57,003 bases of DNA from Gymnopus androsaceus JB14 (lineage: Eukaryota; Basidiomycota; Agaricomycetes; Agaricales; Omphalotaceae). Shown in pieces: positions 23,675-34,645 of the stretch. Each line of letters begins with the position of its first letter. Position 1 is the stretch's first letter. The notes beneath the pieces are model-generated. The model was not told the origin of the DNA. It ran no database searches and saw only the letters and a program-made list of their open reading frames with translations. The stretch is from positions 11,455 to 68,457 of the forward strand of contig ML769729.1 of NCBI GenBank assembly GCA_009733575.1, in the 5' to 3' direction. Both the position numbers and the translations under genes were made by a program.

Positions 23675-25525
23675 ATGGCTGGAATAAAGCAACAGACTAC
23701 TCCAGTAAAACTCTCAACCTCACCAAATCGATCTAAAAAACCTTCAGGTTCGGCTTCGCAACCGCATTTGTGGGAGATGAATGAATTGAAGGAGGTTAGC
23801 GTTTCCTCATTCAACACAATTGGAACTACTTTTTCACTGTCGTATAGAAAGTGTCTTTCCTCGAAGTACGCGTAATTCAATTTTTCTTTTAACTCTCAGT
23901 CTTATTGCTGGCTCTCAGTCTAGAAATAGAGAACTTGAAAGCGAACTTGCTGCTCTGAAACAAAGCTATGATTCTGTAAACGAAAAGAAGCGCCTCTACC
24001 ACAAGGTATAATATGTCTGCATACCGTATGTTCTTAAATCTCAACCTCAGGTCTGGCCAGAAATATCGGTCTCTCCGTGGCCAGCTAGGATCGCCCGCCA
24101 GCACCAAGGTAAGATGTTCGTCAGTTAATACACGTTATACTGATTGTAAACTGTAATGACTATAGAATGCTCTCGTCAAGGAAGAGGAATCAGACCAACA
24201 TAACCACACGTCATCTGCATCCTCTGTACGTTTCACCCATACAAAGGTTTTTGCTGAAACGTTAACTTTTGTCTATAGAGTCAAAGAACCTCTCGTAGAA
24301 TCAAGGTATGCTTCTTAACATTGCTCCACTTTCTCTCTAACAAGTTTGGATGCAATTCCAGGATGAGCCCGATGATGATGGAATAAGTATCGAAACGGTG
24401 CGTCCAGGAGCTTCTTTATCAGTTACATTCTGATACTCATGGCCAGGAGGAAGCGCAATCTGCTGGCGTCATTATCGGGGTGCGAGTAATATTCTTATTT
24501 TTTTTGGTTATTTTTGCCACTTACCTGGCCCATAGATGTTCACTGGCAACCCTCAGCAGGACGTTCCAGCTCGGATAGAAATAGGCATAGCAGCGCCTTC
24601 GACTATGCAGACAAGTCCGCAAGGTATCATGTTTCATGGTGATGGTCCTCATGAGGCGGAGCAAATTTTTCTGGAACGCCTGGATCAAGTAGTGCGTTTT
24701 CTCTAAGTGATAATCCTTCTTATCTCTCTAATCCTTAATCCCTCGTTCTTTTAGTTTCCTCTCAATGACACGAAATGGTGTGTATTTTCGCTTCGTTAGC
24801 GTTCTATCCACCTTAATCCTACAACATCGCGACATTTTCTATAAGAATACACTAACTCTTGTTTTCTACTCCTTCTATAGGTCCTCGCTGGGAATATTTC
24901 TCCTCGACCACAGGAGCATCATCTGGCTAGGCCCCGAACAACAACTCGCCCTCGTTCTGGTTCCTAAAACGCAAAGCTGTCCGCGGTACTCTCTCCTATC
25001 GCCGTACGATTCCTTCTCTGGTCAAACACGTGAAATGTTTATCCAGAAGAAAGATACTGTGCACTATGCGGGGACGTATAACTGTGGGGAGGTTCCGCCG
25101 GGGATGAGCTTGGTCGATAAGGGGTTCAAAGGAGACGTAAGCTGATTCTTCTTCTTCTGAGTCGCATGCTGACTTGAGGGTAGCGTGGAACTATGACAAA
25201 CCTAATGGCGAAAGCGTGCTGTGAAATACAGACTCAGCCTGAAGCCGACCGTTTGGGGGTTGCTGAATTCGAGCTGGTATGTGACGAGGGGAGCATACGA
25301 GTGGAATGGATAGCGTTTCGATGTGTTGGTTATGATGGCGCGCTTTGTGATGCTCTTGCCGGGGATAGTTCAGATGAAGATCGTAGCCGTAGCCCGAGGT
25401 TGAGATTAAAGTCAGAAGAGGTGTCAAGCAGGGAAGGGAAGAGGAAATTATCGGTGAAGGAAGAACCTGAGGATGAGATTGGTGCTCCTAATATGAAACG
25501 TGTACGTAGAGCAGACACGCAGTAA
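23675..25525 (+). CDS. Many-exon basidiomycete protein, DUF6697-like
   Basis: The start MAGIKQQTTPVKL is followed by about a dozen very small exons. Visible pieces: a coiled coil (SRNRELESELAALKQSY near 23919), KYRSLRGQLGS spliced from 24062, NALVKEEES, SQRTSRRIK, DEPDDDGISIET, EEAQSAGVIIG, MFTGNPQQDVPARIE. Then comes a conserved-looking domain: FPLNDTKW, LGIFLLDHRSIIWLGPEQQLALVL, YAGTYNCGEVPPGMS, and in the last exon (from 25184) LMAKACCEIQ and VEWIAFRCVGYD. The tail is charged (DSSDEDRSRSPRLRLKSEE), with a possible nuclear signal. The FLLDHRS-W-LGP and AGTY-C patterns resemble basidiomycete DUF6697 proteins as I remember them; the function is unknown. Splice phases agree wherever checked. 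Confidence 0.65.
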
Positions 25526-27260
25526 GTCTATTTCGATAATACTAATATTTAAGGGTCTGTCCCGTCAAACTTCGACTTCTGTGTAGTATGTTGTTCTTAA
25601 CATTGTTCATGTCGTTCACTAATACTAGCACTCAACTACTGCAAACTTTGAAGCTGATTCAGAGGACACTTACCCAAACAAAAACGACGGAATGGTGAAT
25701 CACGTTAGATATTTGGTCCAATTCCGGGTGCGTATAGTGCGAGAATGCATCGATTTATTCCCTTCATTGGCATGCGCACTTTATGTTTGCCTTTCGTTGG
25801 GCCCGGTGGAGTTGGCGTTCAACGCGTTCAATTCCGCCAGAGAGTTGAATTCGGGGAATGACTCGGATGTGACTTGGATTCGAAGGAGTTGAGAGGTTTG
25901 GACTGGTATTGAGCATGGTGACGGGGAAAGAGCTGCGAATGCGAAGGAGGTGGAGGCATGGATGATGCATACGATATCGCTCCATCTTCCGATTCTGAGC
26001 TCCGTTCTGCTCCGCTGCATTAGATACCGATTCGAAACTCAGAACTCCCCACACAATTTTCGTCAATCCATGAGGGCAATGTACCGCGACCTGGCGTAAA
26101 CGTACCAATAGGCGCTTTTTACTTGCTTCACAGTGCCCCTCCGATCGCTTACGCTCTTCCTCACCTTCGGGGTCTGCCGATACATGCGTGCTCATCTTCC
26201 TGCTGCGCCAAATTATGGTGGTCAGAAGAGGGTGCCGTCTTTCCCTCCTGGTTCACCTCCAGTGCAAACCCATTCTATGGATGTGAATGGTACGGGTGCT
26301 GGTGTTCCACTTGATCAAGCCTATGTCCCAACTCAGCCTGCTGCGACTCCAGCTTCTACTACTCCCGCTCCTGTACCTACTTCCGGAGGCGGAGGCAGTG
26401 GAGGTCGTATCCCTCACCTTGACAGTCCTCCGTCAAAGGAAGACCACTCGGCGACTTGCGCCTCGGTCTGATCAACATCAGCCAATTGGGAAACTTTCAA
26501 TGGCGATCTGGACGACTCGGATACGGGAGACGAGGGGAAGCTGATGACGAGGCTCCGGGTGCGTCATATTGATAGTGATGGATTTTTTTGGTCTACACTG
26601 GCGGGTCGTTGGCTGGCGGTATTAATATTTGCTTGACAATGTGACACCACCTGTGCAGTGCTAGCTAAGGGATCACTGAGATGAGTGGGTTTTCTCTCGC
26701 CGAGTGGGTTGTTCAATAGGATTATCCTGAATCAGGATGGCATAAGTATTGTATGATGAGGAAGAGGTATACGAGGCAAAGGACGTGAACGATTATTTGG
26801 AATGGTCATTGGTAAGCACTGATATCCTTCTAGATCTCTGGCTGAAATCCAGCGTTTGTACTGATTCCACTGACATGAACAACTGCGGTCATCAAGCAGT
26901 GTCTTCCTTCAGATTTTCTTTAGAGGTTACTTCAATGTCATCGTCATCGCCTACTGTACACATAATCCGTATTTCCTTTCTCCACCACCGATTGATTTCC
27001 TAATAGCACAGTTAGAGGAATAGTGTCTCCCAAACGAACTACCGTCCGCGTATTTTTCCGTCAATTCCTTTCATTTGACGGCAATACGGCGATACATCGA
27101 AGCTACTGCTACTAGAAGCCTAAAAGTCCGAGAACCCTGTCAAAATGAGCTGACTGTGTTCTCGTAGGTAGGTGACGGTCCTATTATCAAGGTTGTTAGT
27201 ACTTTAACTTGAATATTACTAGGCGAATCACCATCCGAGTCAAGGGAATAACCATCACTT
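25526..27260. other. Intergenic with possible gene fragments
   Basis: On the + strand 26180-26470 encodes a Pro/Ser/Gly-rich stretch (YVPTQPAATPASTTPAPVP, then SGGRIPHLDSPPSKE) whose continuation, GDLDDSDTGDEGKLMTRLR near 26500, is in another frame. An acidic piece (DEEEVYEAKDVNDYLEWSL) follows near 26752-26810. These may be shards of one broken gene, but no family is recognised. The rest is non-coding. Confidence 0.35.
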
Positions 27261-28116
27261 TCATAACTGTCTGGTTCTTGTAATTTTTGTTAAATGATAT
27301 CCAAACGTATTTTTCGATTGAATTTTACGCTCACCACTGTTATAACTAGCATCGTCTTCGTTAAATTCATCGTCCCGCCTGGGAATTACCCCACTAGCAG
27401 TATCGGAAGGATGTTCCTGCGCATACTTGCTTTCAACGGCTTTCCAGATTTTGTCCTCTGTACAGAGATTCTCAGCATCTATCAATTTTAGGTTAACCCG
27501 AATAGTACACTCACTTGAGAAGGACAACGCAATGAACTCTTTGTAAGGGAACTTTGGAACGATAATAGCAGAACGTGGGATCCTGCCCACAAACACATAC
27601 TCTTCCACGTTCCTCTGGCGGGATTCGAGTCTAACCCCTTTGTTCGCTGCAATCTTTTCCATCCTAAGGACTTTCGCACCAAGTCGTTCTGCTTTGTCCC
27701 CGTCAATTACTGCAATATACACGCCCGCACCGTCTCTGGTTGCGCTTTGGTATTTACCGAAAGAGTAACATGCTTTTTGTGGTGATGCAGTCGTAGAAAT
27801 AAAAGGTGTAGGGTACCATCTGTTGCCCCAATGTAAATGGTACTCAATGTCCGCCGGGGTGTATTCATAGTCGGCCTTGACACCGTGCTTTCCACATACG
27901 AACCCTTCACTGTCGTCAAACTGATTCCATGAGTTGGGGCCCCAGGCTCTGTAGAGTAGTAACTTGGGGGGATCGGCTATTCCTGACTCTGATAACGGAG
28001 ACAAAATTGGGAATGAAGATTAAGGATAGTATAAATGTAATATATATACCTTTTTCCTCAATTTGGAGACGACTAAACAGTTGACTGAGGTCGAAGTCTT
28101 CAGCGGGGTGCTTCAT
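27261..28116 (-). CDS. DUF7587-like protein with ADP-ribosyltransferase-fold features
   Basis: Two exons, 28050-28116 and 27261-27988, give 264 residues with an in-phase junction (22 codons plus G joined to AG). The N-terminal exon is a short helical leader. The domain has LLLYRAWG with Arg36, a HLHW motif, PFISTTAS with Ser87-Thr89, and NVEEYVFVGRIP with Glu151/Glu152. This Arg, STS, Glu order is the R-S-E layout of ART-fold enzymes, and matches the fungal domain I know as DUF7587. Activity is not shown: the exact [QE]xE pattern is not perfect. The C-terminus is charged and likely disordered. No signal peptide is seen. The 5' flank is duplicated at 8648-8905. Confidence 0.75.
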
Positions 28117-29567
28117 AGTGAATTTGAGGAAGGGAGGAAGGGAAGTGCGTTCTACAGCAGCGAGTCATTTATGGATCCTGTACTCCTGTCAGTTGTCAAA
28201 GACGAAGTGACATGCAACGGTGGGTGAAAAGTATGTCAGATATGTTATGATTCAAGTTGTTGAAGGAAAGCGATACATGGTTTTCATGATTGTTTATTTG
28301 ATGTTGAGGCACGATACTGAGATGCCAAAATTACGACAGCGAAACCGATCTAGAGCTCTGGTGAGTCTTGCTTTTCAAACCGAAACCCTAGCGACATTAT
28401 CTCGAGAAGCAGCTTACATTAACTGCCACATCTACGGCTGCACAAGTTTGAAGAGTAGCGCGTCGGACCGTGGATAATGAAAAGGGTGCTATAGCTGAAG
28501 TCAGCTCATAGTACAGAATCGATGAAGGCTGAGCATTCCATACTTGCCGTAGATAATTTTCTCCATATTTTGCGAAGGGATTGGATGAAATACAGGTTTT
28601 CCTCTACAGAGAATGTAGTCATTGCGAGTAGTGGTTTAAAGTTTATACGCTAGTAAGTACTCGCATTTGAGAGTGAACGCACAGAAGCTCAGTGGCAATT
28701 ATCAACGGCGTCACTGGCTAGATTTTTGAGGGAATTATTTCCGAACAATCGAAGAGAAAATACCTCTGAATCGTTGTGATTCTGTGATTCGTCGGAACGG
28801 AAAACGGCATGGTCCGATGTAAGTAAGCGCTGAACAAGCGCCTTGACGCGACAATGTTTCTCGTTCATAATCTCCTTCCCTCCATCAACCTTCAATGTAC
28901 CGTACGATTTGCCTAGAAGCCCCCTCTCAAAATTCGCTTCTGAATCCTCTGTCTCTTCCAATCCTCAGCGCTTCTCTCTGTTATCGCACGCATTCAATGC
29001 AGGTTCTGATAATCTGATTGAACTTTCTTAACGCGGCACGAGTTGAATTCGGAGGATACAGCACTAAGCTAGCAGTAGAAGACGTGCCGAAATCTATGAG
29101 CTGAGAGGCTTCTTCGGTTTGACAAAAACTGCGCAGTAGTTGGTCTGCGGTGAGTGTTGTTTTCTACTCTTCTTGTCTATACTGAATCGTTCTGTCACAG
29201 GCATTCTATTCAAAATCTTTTGAAGCCTTTTAAAAGCCGCCACCTTTTGGGAAGTCGAAGGAATTACAGCTCTTCTTCCGCAGGCCGCAGTTTTACGTTC
29301 AATCTTTCAGCGGCCAGCAGTGAAATTTGGACGTAACGCTTAGTTGATAACCAGTCTAGACGACTGTGCTCTTGCAGTGGAGGCTTTGCTGGACGTCCTC
29401 ATATGACCGCAATCATCTAAACTTTAAGGGGCCTGTGTGGGCGCTAATGTCTACTTATAAGGCTGTTGCTGGCTGTTGGCTTTTGAAATTGGTCCGATAA
29501 CGACCTTGCACTCGGTACGCTATGGTTTTCTCGTTTAGAAGGTTTTCTAATACTTTCACCCCAGAGA
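28117..29567. other. Intergenic between the DUF7587-like gene and the RdRP gene
   Basis: 28117-28355 is the upstream region shared with the copy near 8.7 kb. Open frames at 28689-28961 (-) and 29154-29336 (+) have no motif. The RdRP promoter should lie near 29450-29560; no clear TATA box is seen. Confidence 0.4.
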
Positions 29568-32500
29568 ATGGATATATTCGTCACCAATATACCGCCAGCC
29601 ACAGATAAAATGGGCCTGGTTACCGAGTTTCATCGTATAATTCACCGACATCCATTTGTTACCGACCCTTTGATCAATTTCGATCTCTTTATCCTCAAAA
29701 CTCCGAGGAACGCCCGCAATAACAGGAAGAGTGGTATTCTGACGTTACCTACCGTCGACGACGGGAGACTCTTTCTTAACATATACCATTCGAGACCAGT
29801 ATCCATCTATGGAATCACTATCGAATGCCGCCCGGGTAAGAAGCAGCCTCGGCCTACTACTCTGGCTCGTATCCGTGGCCAACCTTGGGAAGATCCGGAG
29901 ATCATCAAACAGGAACGGAAACGAGAGGAGGAGGCATCCATCCCGACCCCAGATCTCAGCATGAGTTTTGGCCGTCTTCGACGCGATGGCACTTTTACTA
30001 TCGAATATTCTTTCACCGGGAGAGTCCAGTGCGATCTTGCTAGTCGAAGATTAGTCGTTAATCTCAACGGAAAGGTCTTTGGATCTGGAGTAGACAGTCT
30101 CTCGAATATCTTTGCAAACTTGTTCTCGTCATCGTCCCCACCTACCTTCTGGTATCCTTCGGCATCTCTCCAAACGGTGATTAGATCCCGCTCAATGGAG
30201 TTTCCTGCTGAGCTTTTCCTCGAGTTCTCCAATCCGGCTACATTCGAGCAAGAGCCAAAGATAGTGCTCCATGCATTGAATGAGCGGACCAATCCTTCCC
30301 AGCGCGTGGCCGGTCTCCCAGGGTGCAACTCGATGCCTCTCTGCTCACAGCACCTACGCATTGTGTTCACCAACATTGATGATTTCACAAAATTCATGTC
30401 GCGCGCGCGAAATATCCAGTTTCCAAACCCAAAGTTCACTAACGTCACCACTACCACTACTCGTGTCTACGATTCTCCCGTATTCAAGGATCTGAGCGCT
30501 TTTACGAAAGATCTTCCTTTCCCTGTTGGATTCCAGCTGGAGAAAGCAGTGTGGGATGGTATTATTGAGCCCGCAGAGCTCTGCGAGGAAAATATGCAGA
30601 GTACTATCCGTAGGGTTCAACGAGATCACCCGGAAGCTGCAGCTGCCATATTCCGATACTTTGTGTCTACTCTACGCATTCCCACTTTTCGGGACCCTCC
30701 CAGACCTCCTCCAAAGGAGCGCCGTGACCTTCCTGCTGAAGGATCACTGTCAAAAAGCGCCAAGAAGAATAGGAGGAGGCGAAGGAACCGTCGACGAGAA
30801 CTAGCTCTGTCGGGAATGGCCCCGACTCTGCATGAGCAGTTGCTGCTAGCCGCCGATGCGTATGTGGCAGATTCGCAGAGACCTCGAAGACGATATGCTT
30901 CTTCTCCGAACCCCTCACTCTACGAAGCGTATCATATATCGATTACGCCTTCCAGCCAGGTACTCGAAGGACCACTCCCTGACCAATCGAATGGCATTTT
31001 ACGACTTTACCAGGATTATCAAGACTGTTTTCTCCGGGTTTCATTCCGGGACGAGGATGGGGGAAAGCCAAGGCGAGATGCGAATCTGGCTATTGATGAA
31101 CTGCTTGACAATCGATACAAGCCTACTTTGCTTGATGGTGTCACCGTCGCTGGAAGGAAATTTGATTTTTTGGGATATTCGATGAGTTCTTTGAAGGACT
31201 ATACGTTTATCTTTGTTACACCGTTTCTATGGAAAGGAGAGCGTATGAATGCGGATAAGATTAGGAAGAATTTCGTACGTGATTTTCCGTCTTTATTCTC
31301 ATACTCCGATTTACTCTTGTTCTTTTTAGGGAAGTATCCCCAAAGCCTCTCACAGACCTGCTTTACTAGGTGCTCGATGGGGTCAAATGTTTTCAGCCTC
31401 CACGCCATCGGTCCTTCTCTCTCAAAACCAGATCCTTCAGATAGAAGACCGAAAGTCTTCAGACTCAGATGGGCAGAATGCTCTATTCACTGATGGGTGC
31501 TCCACTATGTCTCCTGATCTCGCGCGCAAGGTCGCTCGACGCGTCCTGCGAAGCTCTTCTCGAATCATACCTTCTTGCTACCAATTCCGCCTTGGCGGAG
31601 CGAAAGGTGTTTTGTTCCAGGATCCACTCCTTGCCGCCCAGGGTGCGGTCTTGACCTTACGCCCCTCGCAAACCAAATTCGAGTCTCCCGATCTCAATTT
31701 GGACATCACCTTGACCTCTGCTCGGCCATTAGCGCTGTTTTTGAACCGACCGCTGATTGCTCTTCTCGAGCATCATAGAGTTCCCATGCAAGCTTTTATC
31801 CATCTGCAGAATTTAGCGATCCGTGATACTCAGTATATTCGAACGTCCCTCGCTGCAGCAGCAACGACATTTGCGCAGCATGGCTTGGGGACGTCTTTTC
31901 AGTTGGAATCTTTGTTCAGGAACATGGCTCAGATCCTTCACTTGGAGCTCGCTCCGAGTCACCAGGCGTCCCAAGCCCACGGAAATCAATCCGCACACGT
32001 CCAGCTCGTACTGCTCAAAATTGCAATCGCACATGGAATCACGTATATTCTGCGTGAAATCAAACATCGTGGTCGGATTAGGGTCCCGGAGTCGTTCACT
32101 CTTTTGGGTGTATCAGATGAATGGGATTGTTTGGAAGAGGGAGAAATCTTTGCTCAAGTGTATGATCCCCGTACGCAAGAGACTACACCTATCGAAGGGA
32201 GGGTGGTGATCACCAGGAGTCCGCAGATACACCCTGGGGATATACAGTTTGTTAGGGCTGTAAGGAGACCGGAATTGGATCATTTGAAGAATGTGGTGGT
32301 ATTTTCTTGTCGGTGAGTGTGTTTGAATGGTGAGTTGGACGCGACCAACAAACAATTATCCATTCTAGGGGTGCTCGAAGTCTACCGTCAATGTTGGGAG
32401 GTGGAGATTTAGATGGCGATATATACAATCTCATTCTCGATGTGAGGATATGTGTTTCCTTCGTTATCGGTAGACGCTAACTTGGCCTCAAGGAAAACCT

Positions 32501-33640
32501 GCATCCACCTCACGGACGCACCGCTGAAGCGGGTGCCTACAATCCTTTGGAGCCTACTCTCACTGTTCATCCTTGTGGCATCAACGACGTCGTGGATTTC
32601 TTGATGAATTTTGTGCGTTTCTGCTGATTAGACTCTTCGTAGATATTGACAATTCTCTGCTCAGATCAAGTCGGATCTTCTGGGATATATCTCGACCACT
32701 CATCTTCGGATATCAGACCTGAATGGATTGGATTGTGCGGACTGTCTGAAGCTCGCGGAGGCAGCGTCGCATGCGGTTGATTTTCCCAAAGTCGGTACGG
32801 CTGTTGACTTCAAATCTTTACCCAAACCCCCCGATGGTGCGAGACCAGACTACCTGTCTGGAGAGGGATATCGACCAAGGCCTGGCGATGATCGATACTA
32901 CCCTAGCGCGAAGGTGTTGGGCGAACTCTTTCGACGTGTTCCAACAGATGAATACGAGGCGGAGCCAACGGACTTGACGCAGCCCATCGACTTCGTCAAG
33001 ATAGATCGTGCTCTCTATTTGGCTGTGCGACGCTGCTTGAGAAGACTTCGTATGAGTCGCTTTGGTGCGCTCTCGGCGACGTTAGAAATGGAAGCAGATG
33101 AAGAAGTGGTTGATGAGATGCATCACGTTTTCGATGACTACCGTGAACAACTGCTGATCATCGCCAAAACGCATACTACGTCGAAGAAGGCAGATGTCTG
33201 GCTTAGTGAAGCGGAGTTGATTAGTGGGGCTATAATGGAACGGTATCCGGACCCGAAGAGGCGGCGAGAGGTTACGACTGCAATGAATATTCAGGTGCGT
33301 CTCTCACAAAACTTGTGCATTCTAATACTCACCAAAAGATTGTTTTTAGACGCAAGAGTTAACTCGGATGATCCGCCTCGAATTCTCTCATGAAGGGATG
33401 GGTGATGAAGCTGGCGATGATGACGATGACGGTCATTTTGATGCTATCGACTATGAAGAGGATCCCGACGTTGGACGTTTGTGCAATCAATTCAACCGTG
33501 CTCGAGCAGCGTGGATTGCTGCTGCGGAGGTTTTGGATCAGGATGTGGATGCTTTTGGGGGTCAGAGCTTTGCGATCATCGCCCTTGGTAGTATGCTTGG
33601 TGCAATTAAGGCATTGGAGCGGGAGGCCAGTACTCTCTGA
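29568..33640 (+). CDS. Cellular RNA-dependent RNA polymerase (RNA-silencing type)
   Basis: Six exons (29568-31274, 31330-32312, 32369-32441, 32493-32612, 32665-33294, 33350-33640) give 1,267 residues, all phases agreeing. The N-terminus (residues 1-80) looks like a small RNA-binding fold. A basic patch (KSAKKNRRRRRNRRR) lies near residue 400. The polymerase core begins around 460 with VSFRDEDG; ARWGQMFS follows the first intron, and the catalytic loop LGGGDLDGD sits at 906-914, with the three metal-binding Asp at 910, 912 and 914 present. This is the eukaryotic RdRP family (QDE-1/Rrp-type) that turns aberrant RNA into dsRNA for Dicer and small-RNA silencing. Length fits the family. No break is seen, so it should be functional. 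Confidence 0.93.
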
Positions 33641-33952
33641 ACATGAATAATGTAGAATTTACAATTGTATAGCAAAAAACACCCTTGTAGCAGAAAAATT
33701 GACGATCCATGACTGGAGAGGTCTAGCAGAAGAGTTTGGTGCTCACAGAGCTATAGATTTAATTGAACCTTTACTTGACCTTTGCAGCAAATTGCAAAAC
33801 CGGAGGCCACTTCCGCACCCTGCTGGCGTCCAGCAAGCGCCTGTTGAGACCATTGACATTCTCGATTCATGTGCTTACTTGCAGTGTGGGAAGAGGAGGA
33901 ATAGGGCCGCATAACCATATAGCATACCGATGTCTGTGCTGCCTATCGTACA

Positions 33953-34519
33953 CACACTGCCAATTATTATGCTTCAGCTTAGCTGAAGCATTGTGTGAAA
34001 TGGATTCTTTCAGCAGCTAAGGAAAATGTACTTTTTCGGAGCGGTAGAGAAAATAAATGCTTCATACAACTTATGAAGAAAATATATTCGTACCATCTGA
34101 AGCTTGAAGTTTCTACGCGTTTCCGAAACAATATTTTTCGGCCAGGATGTGAAGTAACCTGCTTCAGCTGACCTGAAAGCACGAATCACCGAAGCAGGCT
34201 GAATTTATTCATTTCAGGGCTCCCGAAATGGTAACGGTCACCATTTCAGCTGACCTGAAATGAAATACTTTGGCCGGCATCGGTAGTTTATATTTTCGGG
34301 CCGGCTGAAGCAGATTACTTCACATCCAGTCCGAAAAATGTTGTTTTGGAAATTTGCCGAAAATTCAGGCTTCAAATCATCTGAATTAATTTGTTTCTTA
34401 AGCCCTAAGAGATGTTCACTTTCAGTATTCCTCAGAAAAGTTACATTTCCCTTATGGATCGAAAAAATATATTTTTCATAATGCTTCAGTCTGACTGAAG
34501 CATAATTATTGGCGGTGTG
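33953..34519. repeat. 567 bp foldback element downstream of the RdRP gene
   Basis: The two ends are inverted copies (CACACTGCCAATTATTATGC at 33953 and its near complement ending at 34519). The inversion continues inward for about 200 bp with indels: for example TTTCCGAAACAATATTTTTC near 34122 pairs with the region near 34325-34350, and GGATGTGAAGTAACCTGCTTC pairs with GAAGCAGATTACTTCACATCC. Smaller nested palindromes occur (CTTCAGCTTAGCTGAAG, TTCAGCTGACCTGAA). It looks like a foldback MITE. ACA flanks both sides, possibly a 3 bp target duplication. RNA read through it would be a long hairpin. Confidence 0.8.
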
Positions 34520-34645
34520 ACATTAAGCAGAAAAAGTTCGAACCAACTGTCAACAGAAGCTACTTCCGATGGAAATATATCTTGTCGTTATGTTTATCCC
34601 CGAACCAATTGCAACTCTTGAGATCTGATCCTTTGATGCCAGTGT

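Noticed and set aside
29807..30457. 216-codon minus frame within RdRP exon 1
   Set aside because: Antisense to a strongly supported RdRP exon; composition is that of a shadow.
29568..34519. RdRP, foldback and XRN1 fragment as one RNA-silencing cluster
   Set aside because: The XRN1 piece is broken and 20 kb away, and the foldback looks like a mobile element. Proximity alone does not support a system.
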